Source of the DNA: Sphingomonas folli
GTDB taxonomy: Bacteria > Pseudomonadota > Alphaproteobacteria > Sphingomonadales > Sphingomonadaceae
Length of the DNA stretch: 64,000 bases
Direction: 5' to 3'
Assembly (NCBI RefSeq): GCF_019429525.1
Contig: NZ_JAHXZL010000007.1
Coordinates: 62,001-126,000 of the forward strand
Made by a program: the position numbers and the translations under genes
Part shown: positions 11,858 to 21,059 of the stretch, in pieces
How positions within the stretch are numbered: position 1 is the first letter of the stretch
How the letters are laid out: every line of letters starts with the position of its first letter
Notes under the pieces: model-generated
What the model was told of the DNA's origin: nothing
Seen by the model: only the letters and a program-made list of their open reading frames with translations
The model's database searches: none

Positions 11858-13102
11858 TCACCCATGCGCGGTGATCCACTCCTCGACCACCGGCGCGATG
11901 CGGTTCCGCCACTTCGACCCGTTGAAGATGCCGTAGTGACCGACACCCTCGGCCATGTGATAACGCTTGTGCGCGTCCGGGAGCGACGTGGCGCAGGTCA
12001 GCGCCGCCTTGGTCTGGCCCAGGCCGGAGATGTCGTCGCGCTCGCCCTCGATCGCGAGCAGCCCGACGTCGGTGATCGCGCCGAGATCGACCGGGCGGCC
12101 GCGGTGGGTCATCTCGCCGCGCGGCAGCGCGTGGGCCTGGAACACGGTGTCGATCGTCTGGAGGTAGAATTCGGCGGTCATGTCGCAGACCGAGCGGTAC
12201 TCGTCGTAGAAGCGCTTGGTGGCGTCCGCGCTCTCGCCGTCCCCGGTGACCAGATGTTTGAAGAGCTCATAGTGGCTCATCATGTGGTTGCCGAGGTTCA
12301 TCGTCATGAAGCCGCCGAGCTGGAGGAAGCCCGGGTACACGCGCCGCCCGGCGCCGGGGTAGAGCATCGGCACGGTGGCGATCACGTTCTGCTCGAACCA
12401 GGCGAACGGCCGCTCGGTGGCCAGCGTGTTGACCGCGGTGGGCGCCTCGCGCGTGTCGATCGGGCCGCCCATCATCGTCAGCGTGCGCGGGCGGCACGGG
12501 TGCCGGTCGGCGCTCATCAGCGCGGCGGCGGCGAGGCAGGGCACCGAGGGCTGGCACACCGCCAGCATGTGCGCGCCGCGAGGGGCCTCCGCATCGCCGG
12601 CGTCGGGGCCGATCGCCTCGAGGAAGGCGACCAGATAGTCGATGTAATCGTCGAGGTCGAACTGGCCCTCGGTCAGCGGCACCAGCTTCGCGTCGCGCCA
12701 GTCGGTGATGTAGACGTCGGCGAAGGGCAGCATCCGCTCCACCGTGCCGCGCAGCAGCGTGGCGAAATGACCCGACATCGGCGCCGCGATCAGCAGCCGC
12801 GGCCCGCCCTCGACCCCCTCGCGGCGGAAGCGCTTGAGCTGGCCGAAGGGCAGCTGGAGCACGATCTCCTCGGTCACCGCCACCTCGCGGCCCTCGACCG
12901 TCGTGGTGTCGAGCGCGAAAGCGGGCTTGCCGCGCGAGGCGGAGGCATGCGCGAACACCTCGAGCGCGCTGGCCATCACGGGGCCGCCGCCCAGATAGGC
13001 GAACGGATTGGACGGGTTGTTGAGCCAATTGGCCCCGACCGTCGCCATCGCGCTCGCCGAGGCGAGCCACGACCGCTGCCACTCATATGCGTCGTACAGC
13101 AT
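11858..13102 (-). CDS. phaZ: Intracellular polyhydroxyalkanoate depolymerase
   Basis: The 414-residue protein belongs to the intracellular PHA depolymerases, which degrade the storage polyester of native granules. I chose ATG 13102 (MLYDAYEWQ) because it is preceded by GGAAGGAAG five bases upstream and matches the usual N-terminus; an in-frame ATG at 13120 would add six residues. The lipase-box position reads AVCQPSVP with Cys183, consistent with the cysteine nucleophile known for the Cupriavidus PhaZ1 group. EGERDDISG carries the likely catalytic Asp, and EGVGHYGIFNGS the His. No synthase (phaC) or phasin gene lies in the window. Confidence 0.9.
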   Translation of the reverse strand: MLYDAYEWQRSWLASASAMATVGANWLNNPSNPFAYLGGGPVMASALEVFAHASASRGKPAFALDTTTVEGREVAVTEEIVLQLPFGQLKRFRREGVEGGPRLLIAAPMSGHFATLLRGTVERMLPFADVYITDWRDAKLVPLTEGQFDLDDYIDYLVAFLEAIGPDAGDAEAPRGAHMLAVCQPSVPCLAAAALMSADRHPCRPRTLTMMGGPIDTREAPTAVNTLATERPFAWFEQNVIATVPMLYPGAGRRVYPGFLQLGGFMTMNLGNHMMSHYELFKHLVTGDGESADATKRFYDEYRSVCDMTAEFYLQTIDTVFQAHALPRGEMTHRGRPVDLGAITDVGLLAIEGERDDISGLGQTKAALTCATSLPDAHKRYHMAEGVGHYGIFNGSKWRNRIAPVVEEWITAHG

Positions 13103-13260
13103 CCGCTTCCTTCCGCCCATGAGATGGGCCTCGATCGGTCGTAATACAAAACCTACCAACAGGTAACGCACGAAGCCGGGAGGAGTGGCGATCGTGCCGC
13201 GATGGTGTCCGCGACGCCACACACGTTGAGCCGCCTGCCGGGCACTGCTAGGCGCCGGGC

Positions 13261-15039
13261 ATGGCTAGCCTTCCCGACGTCGCCCCCTCCCGCCGTCTGG
13301 GCAACCTCACGATGGTGTGGCAGCACGCGCGCGCCTATCCGGCGCAGATCGCGGCCGCCTTCACCGCGCTGGCGATCACCTCGGCGGCGACGATCGCGAT
13401 CCCGTACAGCTTCAAGCGCGTGATCGACCGCGGCTTCGCCGCCGGCGACGGCTCGTCCGCGGCGGTCGCGTCGTCGTTCCATTATATGCTGATGATCGTG
13501 CTGGTGCTGGCGCTGGGCACCGCGGTGCGTTTCTATTTCGTCGCCTGGCTGGGCGAGCGCGTCGTCGCCGACATCCGCGAGCGCGTGGTGCGCCACCTCA
13601 TGACGCTCAGCCCCGCCTTCTACGAGGAGAACCGCCCGTCCGAGATCGCCTCGCGGCTGACCGCGGACACCGGGCAGATCGAGACGGTGGTCGGCATGAC
13701 CATCTCGGTGGCGCTGCGCAACAGCTTCACCGCGGTGGGCGGGCTGATCTATCTCTTCGCGATCTCGCCCAAGCTGGCGTCGCTGCTGCTGCTGGGCATC
13801 CCGCTGATGATCCTGCCGATCACCTTGCTGGGCCGGAAGGTGCGCGCGTATTCGCGCACCTCGCAGGACCGCGTCGCCGACGTCGGCACGATCGTCACCG
13901 AGGTGCTGGGGGCGATGAAGATCGTCCAGGCGTTCGGCCAGGAGGGGCGCGAGAGCGCGCGCTTCGCCGGCGCGGTGGAGGCGACGATGGACGCCGCCAA
14001 GCAGCGCATCGGCCTGCGCGCGGTGATGACCGCGATCGTGATCGGCCTGGTCTTCGGCGCGATCACGCTCGTGCTGTGGGAGGGCGCGATCGACGTCGCG
14101 GCGGGGCGGCTCTCGGGCGGTGCGATCGCCGCCTTCGTGCTGACCGGCGGCATCGTCGCGGGCGCGTTCGGCGCGCTGACCGAGGTGTACGGCGACCTGC
14201 TGCGCGGCGCGGGCGCGGCGGGGCGGCTGGCCGAGCTGCTCGACGAGCGCCCCGCCATCGCGGCGCCGGCGCATCCGGTGGCGCTCCCGGTGCCGGCCGA
14301 GGGCCGCGTCGCGCTGGAGGGGGTCGAGTTCCGCTACCCGACGCGCCCCGACATGGCCGCGCTGCACGACTTTACCCTGAGCGTCGCGCCGGGCGAGACG
14401 GTCGCGGTGGTCGGCCCGTCGGGCGCGGGCAAGTCGACGTTGTTCCAGCTGATCGAGCATTTCTACGAGCCCGTGGGCGGCCGCGTGCTGGTCGACGGGG
14501 TCGACCTGCGCCGGGCCGACCCGACCGAGGTGCGCGCGCGCATCGCGATGGTGCCGCAGGAGACCGTGATCTTCGCCACCAGCGCGCGCGACAACCTGCG
14601 CTACGGCCGCTGGGACGCGAGCGACGACCAGGTCTGGGCCGCGGCCGAGGCGGCCAACGCGGCGGATTTCCTGCGCGCGCTGCCCGAGGGGCTCGACACC
14701 TTCCTCGGCGAGGGCGGGGCGCGACTGTCGGGCGGGCAGCGCCAGCGAGTCGCGATCGCGCGCGCCTTGCTGCGCGACTCGCCGATCCTGCTGCTCGACG
14801 AGGCGACCAGCGCGCTCGACGCCGAGAGCGAGCGGCTGGTGCAGGACGCGCTCGAGCGGCTGATGGCGACGCGCACCACGATCGTGATCGCGCACCGGCT
14901 GGCGACGGTGCGCGCGGCGTCGCGGATCGTGGTGATGGACGGCGGCCGGATCGTGGAGGAGGGGACGCACGCCACGCTGATCGCGCGCGGCGGGCTGTAC
15001 GCGCGGCTGGCGAGCCTGCAGTTCGACGCGGCGGCGTAG
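13261..15039 (+). CDS. ABC exporter, fused permease and ATP-binding (MsbA/LmrA-like)
   Basis: The 592-residue protein combines a six-helix type-1 exporter domain (about 20-330) with a nucleotide-binding domain. Walker A is GPSGAGKST at residues 385-393, the signature is LSGGQRQRVAIARALL, Walker B ILLLDEATSALD, and the H-loop His is in IVIAHRLATV. It would work as a homodimer in the inner membrane. Similarity of the half-transporter layout to MsbA suggests a lipid or hydrophobic substrate, but the cargo cannot be named. It stands alone, divergent from phaZ. Confidence 0.9.
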   Translation: MASLPDVAPSRRLGNLTMVWQHARAYPAQIAAAFTALAITSAATIAIPYSFKRVIDRGFAAGDGSSAAVASSFHYMLMIVLVLALGTAVRFYFVAWLGERVVADIRERVVRHLMTLSPAFYEENRPSEIASRLTADTGQIETVVGMTISVALRNSFTAVGGLIYLFAISPKLASLLLLGIPLMILPITLLGRKVRAYSRTSQDRVADVGTIVTEVLGAMKIVQAFGQEGRESARFAGAVEATMDAAKQRIGLRAVMTAIVIGLVFGAITLVLWEGAIDVAAGRLSGGAIAAFVLTGGIVAGAFGALTEVYGDLLRGAGAAGRLAELLDERPAIAAPAHPVALPVPAEGRVALEGVEFRYPTRPDMAALHDFTLSVAPGETVAVVGPSGAGKSTLFQLIEHFYEPVGGRVLVDGVDLRRADPTEVRARIAMVPQETVIFATSARDNLRYGRWDASDDQVWAAAEAANAADFLRALPEGLDTFLGEGGARLSGGQRQRVAIARALLRDSPILLLDEATSALDAESERLVQDALERLMATRTTIVIAHRLATVRAASRIVVMDGGRIVEEGTHATLIARGGLYARLASLQFDAAA

Positions 15040-15049
15040 GGACGGAACC

Positions 15050-15186
15050 CGATCCTCCCCGCTCGCGGGGAGGTGGCCGGGGCCGAAGGGCGTTGTGGAA
15101 GGGGGCTTCCCCCAACGCGACGTTCGCGCGCGTGGAGCGCCCCCTCCGTCAGCGCTGGGGCGCCGCCATCTCCCCTTGCCGGGAGG
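15050..15186. repeat. Family B palindromic repeat copy
   Basis: The block opens ATCCTCCCCGCTCGCGGGGAGG and closes CTCCCCTTGCCGGGAGGAT, with GGAGGGGGCT and its inverse CGCCCCCTCC inside. It fills the gap between the convergent exporter and universal stress protein genes. Compare the copies at 30644, 36360 and 38757. Confidence 0.78.
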
Positions 15187-15193
15187 ATCTGGA

Positions 15194-15646
15194 TCAGCTC
15201 ACCCGGTCGATCGCGTCCATCGCCAGCCCGCCCGGCACGATCATCAGCGGCACCGGCAGCGTACCCGCCTCGGCGGCGAAGTGGCTCACCAGCGCGCCCG
15301 GCGCGCCGCCCGCCGCGGCGCCGAGCACCAGCGCGGCGATCTGCGGGTTGGCCGCGATCATCTCGCGGATCACCTTGGGGCCGTCGCCGCTGCGCACCGT
15401 CAGCGACGGGCGCACGCCCGATTCCTCCAGCAGCGTCCCCGCCGCGCGCGCCACCAGTCCCTCGGCGTGCTGGCGCTGTTCCTCCTCCATCGTCGCCTGC
15501 ACTCCGCCGAACGGGCTGAACTCCGGCGGCGGCAGCAGCGCGAGGATCTCGACGCCGCCGTTCGTCCGCACCGCGCGGCGCGCGGCGAAGCGCAGCGCGC
15601 TCAGCGCCTCGGGGGTGTCGTCGACGACGGTGAGATAGATGCGCAT
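15194..15646 (-). CDS. Universal stress protein (UspA domain)
   Basis: The 150-residue protein has the single UspA fold: an initial strand [20 protein letters not shown] and a C-terminal half with [19 protein letters not shown] followed by VPLMIVPGG. The canonical ATP-binding glycine pattern G-2x-G-9x-G-(S/T) is only partly kept ([14 protein letters not shown]), so nucleotide binding is uncertain. Such proteins help survival under stress or growth arrest. It is a single gene, divergent from the PDH E2 gene. Confidence 0.82.
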   Translation of the reverse strand: MRIYLTVVDDTPEALSALRFAARRAVRTNGGVEILALLPPPEFSPFGGVQATMEEEQRQHAEGLVARAAGTLLEESGVRPSLTVRSGDGPKVIREMIAANPQIAALVLGAAAGGAPGALVSHFAAEAGTLPVPLMIVPGGLAMDAIDRVS

Positions 15647-15813
15647 CGGTCCGGGGCCCCCTGGTCGCGAGCGGTGTACCGCCGCGCGGCGCGGGCGCGC
15701 AAGACGCGGGCGGGAAGGGAGCAGGAGGGGGCGAGAAGGGGGGTGGGGTTGACCCTGCGTCGCGCGTCCGCGAGAGACGCGGGCAACTCCCAGGATCCGC
15801 TCGAGGACTCACG

Positions 15814-17172
15814 ATGCCCATCGAAATCAAGATGCCTGCCCTGTCGCCCACGATGGAGGAGGGCACGCTGGCCAAGTGGCTCGTCAAGGAGGGCGACGAG
15901 GTCAAGGCGGGCGACATCATGGCCGAGATCGAGACCGACAAGGCGACGATGGAGTTCGAGGCGGTGGACGAGGGCCGGATCAGCAAGATCGCGGTCGCCG
16001 AGGGCACCGACGGCGTGAAGGTCGGCACCGTGATCGCGCTGCTCGAGGGCGAGGGCGACGAGTCCGGTGAGAGCACCCCCGCCCCGGCGGCGAAGGAGAG
16101 CGAGCCGCGCCCGTCGCCGGAGGACCCGAACAAGACCGGCAGCGAGGCCGAGGCCGCGCCCGAGGACGTCGAGGACCACGGCAAACCCGCCGACTCGCAG
16201 GCCGCCGCCCCGGTCGCCACGCAGGCGCAGGCCGCGGCGCCGCAGCGCGCCGCGGGCGAGCGCGTGAAGGCCAGCCCGCTGGCGCGCCGCGTCGCCGCCG
16301 AGCGCGGCGTCGACCTCGGCTCGGTGAGCGGCACCGGCCCGAACGGCCGCATCGTCCGCGCCGACGTCGAGGGCGCCAAGGCCGGCGCCGCCGCCCCGGC
16401 CGCGAGCACCGCCGCGCCCGCACCCGCCCAGGGTGCCGGGGCCGCCCCGCCCGCGCCCAGGCCCGCCCAGATCCCCGACGTGCCGCACGAGCTCACCAAG
16501 CTCAGCAACATGCGCAAGACGATCGCGCGCCGCCTGACCGAGTCGAAGCAGCAGGTGCCGCACATCTATCTCACGGTCGACGTGGAGCTCGACAAGCTGC
16601 TCAAGCTGCGCGGCGAGCTCAACGCCGGGCTGGAGTCGCGCGGGGTGAAGCTGTCGGTCAACGACCTGCTGATCAAGGCGCTCGCGGTGGCGCTGGTCCA
16701 GGTGCCCAAGTGCAACGTGATGTTCACGCCCGACCAGCTCGTCAGCTTCGCGCGCGCCGACATCTCGGTGGCGGTGTCGACTCCGGAGGGGCTGATCACG
16801 CCGGTGATCACCGAGGCGGACACCGCCTCGCTGTCGAGCATCTCGACCCGGATGAAGGATCTGGCCGCGCGCGCGCGCGACAAGAAGCTGAAACCCGAGG
16901 AGTTCACCGGCGGCACCGCCTCGATCAGCAACATGGGTATGTTCGGGATCAAGCAGTTCCAGGCGGTGATCAACCCGCCGCAGGGCATGATCCTGGCGAT
17001 CGGCGCGGGCGAGAAGCGGCCGTGGGTGCTCAAGGACGGCGCGCTCGGCGTCGCCTCGGTGATGTCGGCGACGGGCAGCTTCGATCATCGCGCGATCGAC
17101 GGGGCGGACGGCGCGCAGCTGATGCAGGCGTTCAAGCAGCTCGTCGAGAACCCGCTGGCGATGCTCGCCTGA
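15814..17172 (+). CDS. pdhC: Pyruvate dehydrogenase complex E2, dihydrolipoamide acetyltransferase
   Basis: The 452-residue protein forms the core of pyruvate dehydrogenase, passing the acetyl group from lipoate to CoA. One lipoyl domain (1-80) has the lipoylated Lys43 in [10 protein letters not shown]. An Ala/Pro-rich linker leads to the peripheral-subunit-binding domain (about 148-190, [19 protein letters not shown]). A second linker precedes the catalytic domain, ending with [12 protein letters not shown] (His425, Asp429). A single lipoyl domain and this order match alphaproteobacterial PDH E2 rather than the 2-oxoglutarate enzyme. The E1 genes are not adjacent. E3 lies 0.7 kb downstream, beyond two small genes. 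Confidence 0.95.
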   Translation: MPIEIKMPALSPTMEEGTLAKWLVKEGDEVKAGDIMAEIETDKATMEFEAVDEGRISKIAVAEGTDGVKVGTVIALLEGEGDESGESTPAPAAKESEPRPSPEDPNKTGSEAEAAPEDVEDHGKPADSQAAAPVATQAQAAAPQRAAGERVKASPLARRVAAERGVDLGSVSGTGPNGRIVRADVEGAKAGAAAPAASTAAPAPAQGAGAAPPAPRPAQIPDVPHELTKLSNMRKTIARRLTESKQQVPHIYLTVDVELDKLLKLRGELNAGLESRGVKLSVNDLLIKALAVALVQVPKCNVMFTPDQLVSFARADISVAVSTPEGLITPVITEADTASLSSISTRMKDLAARARDKKLKPEEFTGGTASISNMGMFGIKQFQAVINPPQGMILAIGAGEKRPWVLKDGALGVASVMSATGSFDHRAIDGADGAQLMQAFKQLVENPLAMLA

Positions 17173-17185
17173 GCCGGGACGGGCG

Positions 17186-17413
17186 ATGGCGCAGATGGAG
17201 CTGCCCGCGGTGTGGCGCGAGTGGGCCTGGGGGCTGCTCGCGCTGGGCGTGACCGCGCTCGTCTTCAAGGGCGCGGCGTGGAGCTACCCGCAGGGCGCGG
17301 AGACGATCTGGCTGGTCGGCGCGGGCACGATGGTGGCGGTGGCGCTGCTGGGCGCGCGCGACGTGTGGGAGGTGCAGCAGCGCGACGAGCCGCGGCGGGG
17401 GGCGCGCGCGTGA
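17186..17413 (+). CDS. Small membrane protein of unknown function
   Basis: The 75-residue product starts 13 bp after the E2 stop and has two hydrophobic segments (about 13-30 and 40-58) separated by a short loop, then a charged Arg-rich tail. I do not recognise a family. Its placement between E2 and a thioesterase, and the GTGA overlap with the next gene, support its being a real member of the pdhC-lpdA operon. Confidence 0.7.
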   Translation: MAQMELPAVWREWAWGLLALGVTALVFKGAAWSYPQGAETIWLVGAGTMVAVALLGARDVWEVQQRDEPRRGARA

Positions 17414-17814
17414 GCGGGGCGACCGCCCCCGCCGCGGCGCCGCCGAGCAGCGCGCCGACGATCCGCGTCACCGCGATGCCGGCGGACGCCAACGCCTATG
17501 GCGACATCTTCGGCGGCTGGCTGATGAGCCTGATGGACTCGGCGGCGGGGCTGACCGCGGCGCGGCGCGCGCGCGGCCGCGCGGTGACGATCGCGATGGA
17601 CGGGATGCAGTTCCACGCCCCCGTCCACGTCGGCGACGAGGTGTCGGTCTACGCGTCGATCGAGCGCGTCGGGCGCACCTCGATCGCGATCCAGGTGGAG
17701 AGCTGGGCGCGCGACCGCCACGGCGAGGAGTCGCGCAAGGTGACCGAGGCGCGCTTCACCTTCGTCGCGATCGACGAGGACCGCCGCCCGCGCGAGGTGC
17801 CGCCCGCGGCGTGA
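17410..17814 (+). CDS. Acyl-CoA thioesterase, YciA/acyl-CoA hydrolase-type hotdog
   Basis: The 134-residue protein begins at GTG 17410, overlapping the preceding stop as GTGA. It has the YciA/ACOT hotdog pattern: a first strand IRVTAMPADANAYGDIFGGW, with NAYGDIFGGW matching the family's DxN-x-x-G-x-x-F-GG motif, a central helix LMSLMDSAAGLTAARR, and a strand MDGMQFHAPVHVGDEV. It should hydrolyse short-chain acyl-CoAs. Lying between PDH E2 and E3, it could limit CoA trapping when acetyl-CoA is high; this role is inference from position. Confidence 0.88.
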   Translation: MSGATAPAAAPPSSAPTIRVTAMPADANAYGDIFGGWLMSLMDSAAGLTAARRARGRAVTIAMDGMQFHAPVHVGDEVSVYASIERVGRTSIAIQVESWARDRHGEESRKVTEARFTFVAIDEDRRPREVPPAA

Positions 17815-17891
17815 CATGATTCCCCGGGTGCGCGCGGACGCCGCGTCACCCATCAGATGGCAAACAGGGGCTGCGGCCCGGGAGTGGCTCA

Positions 17892-19286
17892 ATGGCTGAC
17901 ACCTACGACCTCATCGTGCTGGGCTCGGGCCCCGGCGGTTACGTCTCCGCGATCCGCGCGGCGCAGCTCGGGCTGAAGGTCGCGATCGTCGAGCGCGAGC
18001 GGCTGGGCGGCATCTGCCTCAACTGGGGCTGTATCCCGACCAAGGCGCTGCTGCGCACGTCCGAGGTCTATCATTACATGACCCATGCCGCCGATTACGG
18101 GCTCAAGGCGGAGAATGTCGGCTTCGATCTCACCAAGATCGTCGAGCGCAGCCGCAAGGTCGCGGGCCAGCTCAACGCCGGTGTCAAAGGCTTGATGAAG
18201 AAGAACAAGGTGACGGTGGTCGAGGGCGTCGGCGCGCTCAGCGGCAAGGGTAGGCTGAGCGTCAAGCAGGGCGGCGGCACGGTCGAGCTCGAGGCCAAGC
18301 ATATCATCGTCGCCACCGGCGCGCGCGCGCGTGACCTGCCCTTCGCCAAGGCCGACGGCAAGCGCATCTGGACCTATCGCCACGCGATGGTGCCCGAGGA
18401 GATGCCGACCAAGCTGCTGGTCATCGGCTCGGGCGCGATCGGTATCGAGTTCGCCAGCTTCTACAACGACATGGGCGCGGACGTCACGGTCGTGGAGATG
18501 CTGCCGCGGATCCTGCCGGTGGAGGACGAGGAGGTCAGCGCCTTCATGGAGAAGCGCCTCACCAAGGAGGGCATCCGCATCCTCACCGGCGTGGGCGTCG
18601 AGTCGATCGAGACCGGTGCGGAGTCGGTCAAGGCGACGATCAAGGGGAAGGACGGCAAGAGCGCGACCGAGGCGTATAGCCACGTCGTCGTCGCGATCGG
18701 CATCGTCCCCAACACTGAGAACATCGGGCTAGAGACGCTGGGCGTGCAGACCGAGCGCGGCCACATCAAGGTCGACGGCTATGGCCGCACCAACGTGGAG
18801 GGGATCTACGCGATCGGCGACGTCACCGGCGCGCCCTGGCTGGCGCACAAGGCGAGCCACGAGGGGGTCGTCTGCGTCGAGAAGATCGCGGGGCAGGACC
18901 CGCACCCGTTCGAGACGTGGAACATCCCGGGCTGCACCTACTCGCGCCCGCAGGTCGCCAGCGTCGGGCTCACCGAGGCCAAGGCCAAGGAAGGCGGGCG
19001 CCAGGTGAAGGTCGGCAAGTTCCCCTTCATCGGCAACGGCAAGGCGATCGCGCTGGGCGAGGCGGACGGCTTCGTGAAGACGGTGTTCGACGCGAAGACG
19101 GGCGAGCTGCTCGGCGCGCACATGGTCGGCGCCGAGGTGACCGAGCTGATCCAGGGCTATGTCGTCGCGCGCCAGCTCGAGACCACCGAGCACGAGCTGA
19201 TGGAGACGGTGTTCGCGCACCCGACGTTGAGCGAGATGATGCACGAGAGCGTGCTCGGCGCCTACAACCGCGCATTGCACATCTGA
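17892..19286 (+). CDS. lpdA: Dihydrolipoyl dehydrogenase (E3)
   Basis: The 464-residue flavoenzyme reoxidises dihydrolipoamide in the 2-oxoacid dehydrogenase complexes, reducing NAD. The FAD site is GSGPGGYVSAIRAAQLG (11-27), and the redox disulfide is in GGICLNWGCIPTK (Cys42 and Cys47). The NAD site is VIGSGAIGIEFASFY, the FAD-contact motif GIYAIGDVTG, and the C-terminal His/Glu pair lies in AHPTLSEMMHE. GGGAG-like spacing upstream (GGGAGTGGCTC before ATG) supports the start. Position after pdhC suggests it is the PDH-dedicated E3. Confidence 0.96.
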   Translation: MADTYDLIVLGSGPGGYVSAIRAAQLGLKVAIVERERLGGICLNWGCIPTKALLRTSEVYHYMTHAADYGLKAENVGFDLTKIVERSRKVAGQLNAGVKGLMKKNKVTVVEGVGALSGKGRLSVKQGGGTVELEAKHIIVATGARARDLPFAKADGKRIWTYRHAMVPEEMPTKLLVIGSGAIGIEFASFYNDMGADVTVVEMLPRILPVEDEEVSAFMEKRLTKEGIRILTGVGVESIETGAESVKATIKGKDGKSATEAYSHVVVAIGIVPNTENIGLETLGVQTERGHIKVDGYGRTNVEGIYAIGDVTGAPWLAHKASHEGVVCVEKIAGQDPHPFETWNIPGCTYSRPQVASVGLTEAKAKEGGRQVKVGKFPFIGNGKAIALGEADGFVKTVFDAKTGELLGAHMVGAEVTELIQGYVVARQLETTEHELMETVFAHPTLSEMMHESVLGAYNRALHI

Positions 19287-19331
19287 CCCGCGGCGGCGCG
19301 CGGCGCGCGGGGGCGTCCTATAATCGGCGGT

Positions 19332-20774
19332 ATGATCTACGCGTCGCGCCCCGCCCGTTACCCGCTGCTCGTCGCCGCCGCGCTGTGGCTCGTCTCGCTG
19401 GTGGTGTTCGCGCCGGGCGTGGCGGAATATGACTCGGTCGAGCAGTTCCGCCAGGTCCTGAGCGGCCAATATGACGACTGGCACCCGCCCGTCATGGCCT
19501 GGCTGTGGCGCCGGCTGCTGCCGCTCGGCGACGGCGCCACCCCGCTGCTGGTGTTCCAGCTCACCGGCTATTGGCTCGGGCTGGGGCTGATCGCGGGTGC
19601 CCTGGCGCGGATCGGGCGGGCGGGCGCGGGCTGGACGGTGCTGCTGATCGGGCTGCTGCCGCCCTTCCTCGGCTGGCAGGCGGTGGTGCTCAAGGATGCG
19701 CAGCTCGTCGGCGCGGCGCTGGGCGCCTTCGGGCTGGTGGCGTGGTGGCGGCTGCGCGATCGGCCGATCCCCCCCGCGGCGGCGCTGCTCGCCGCGCTGC
19801 TGTTCGGCTACGCGCTGCTGGTGCGCGCCAACGCGGCCTTCGCGCTGGCGCCGCTGATCGCCGGGCTTTTCCCGGTGCGGCGCGCGGGCGCGCTGGTCGT
19901 CGGCTCGGCGGTCCTGCTCGCGCTGACGCTCGCGCTGGCGGGGCCGATCAACCACCGGCTGATCGGCGCGCGCCCGAGCGGGGTGGAGAAGACCCAGCCG
20001 CTCTACGACCTCGCCGGCATCGCGGTGCGGGCGCCGGGCTCGCACTCGGTCGGGCTGTCGCGCGACGCGGCGCGGCAGCTGCGCGCGAACCATTGTGTCA
20101 CGCCCTATTTCTGGGACCCGCTCGGCGACACGCCCGGCTGCGTCGCCGCGATCGTGCCGCTCAGGGCGCAGCGCGCGGGGGACCTGTACCTGCGGCTCGC
20201 CAACGCCGCGCTCCACCACCCGCTCGCCTATCTCGCGCAGCGCGCCGCGCATTGGAACATGACCGAGCGCTGGCTGGTGCCGGCGCGGCTCGCGGGCGCG
20301 GCGCCGGTCGGGGGCAGCGAGCCGAACGCGCTCGGTCTCGCCAGCCCGGGGCCGCAGGCGCAGCAGTGGATGTGGCTCGCCGCGCAGGCGGTACTGACGC
20401 CGCTCGCCTGGCCCTTCGCCTGGCTGCTGCTCGCGCTGCTGCTGCTGGTGGGGACGCGGCGATGGCGCCACGCGCCGCCACGCCAGCTCGCCATCGCGCT
20501 GCTGATCTCGGCGGTGACGCTCGAGTTCAGTTTCCTGGCGATCTCGATCGCGACCGACCTGCGCTATCACCTGTGGCCGATGATCGCGACCGCGCTGGCG
20601 GCGGTGCTGCTCGCCGACACCTACCCGCTCCGCCGCGTGCCCGCCTGGATGGTGCTGGTCGCCGGCCTGTGCCTCGCCGCCGCGGTGGCCGAGCGCGCGA
20701 CCCTGCCCGACCCGCCGCAGGACTATCACCAGCTGCTCCACTGGGCGCCCCCGCTGAGCCTGTTGCCGGCATAG
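19332..20774 (+). CDS. Polytopic membrane protein, possibly GT-C glycosyltransferase-like
   Basis: The 480-residue product has about eleven to twelve hydrophobic spans. Early in the chain a loop contains AEYDSVEQFRQVLSGQYDDWHPP, and a conserved-looking V-L-K-D-A loop follows the third span. An Asp-rich first extracellular loop after helix 1 is typical of GT-C fold enzymes using polyprenyl-linked sugars, and a short HPP pattern resembles membrane proteins of the DUF6020 group. I cannot confirm an activity. It starts 46 bp after lpdA and may be read through from it. Confidence 0.65.
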   Translation: MIYASRPARYPLLVAAALWLVSLVVFAPGVAEYDSVEQFRQVLSGQYDDWHPPVMAWLWRRLLPLGDGATPLLVFQLTGYWLGLGLIAGALARIGRAGAGWTVLLIGLLPPFLGWQAVVLKDAQLVGAALGAFGLVAWWRLRDRPIPPAAALLAALLFGYALLVRANAAFALAPLIAGLFPVRRAGALVVGSAVLLALTLALAGPINHRLIGARPSGVEKTQPLYDLAGIAVRAPGSHSVGLSRDAARQLRANHCVTPYFWDPLGDTPGCVAAIVPLRAQRAGDLYLRLANAALHHPLAYLAQRAAHWNMTERWLVPARLAGAAPVGGSEPNALGLASPGPQAQQWMWLAAQAVLTPLAWPFAWLLLALLLLVGTRRWRHAPPRQLAIALLISAVTLEFSFLAISIATDLRYHLWPMIATALAAVLLADTYPLRRVPAWMVLVAGLCLAAAVAERATLPDPPQDYHQLLHWAPPLSLLPA

Positions 20775-20809
20775 GGAAGGGGCGGAGGTGCCGCCGTCGC
20801 TTCCTCCCG

Positions 20810-20908
20810 GCGTCATCCTGAGCTCGTCTCAGGATCCACTGCGCCGCATGCGCCGAAGCGGCTGAGTGCGCGCGGCGGTGGATCCTGAGACGAGTCCAGG
20901 ACGACGTC
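20810..20908. repeat. Family A palindromic repeat (about 100 bp)
   Basis: The left arm is CGTCATCCTGAGCTCGTCTC then AGGATCCACT; the right arm is GGTGGATCCTGAGACGAG then TCCAGGACGACG. The arms pair over about 27 bp with few mismatches. It occupies the gap between the membrane protein and the AI-2E family gene; the remaining 150 bp before 21060 shows no gene. Confidence 0.87.
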
Positions 20909-21059
20909 AGGCGGGTGAGGCCGGCTGACACCAGATCAACGACCTGCCAGCTGATCGGCTCGGACACCGATCGCTTTTCCCTACGCCCGCGCGCCTTTTC
21001 GCCGAGCCGGGCGTTGTGCCGGCGATGCAACGATCCCACCCCGCGGCGCCGGCGCGCGC

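Noticed and set aside
13153..14970. 605-codon open frame on the - strand
   Set aside because: It is antisense to the ABC exporter whose Walker motifs are clear; the frame is a compositional shadow.
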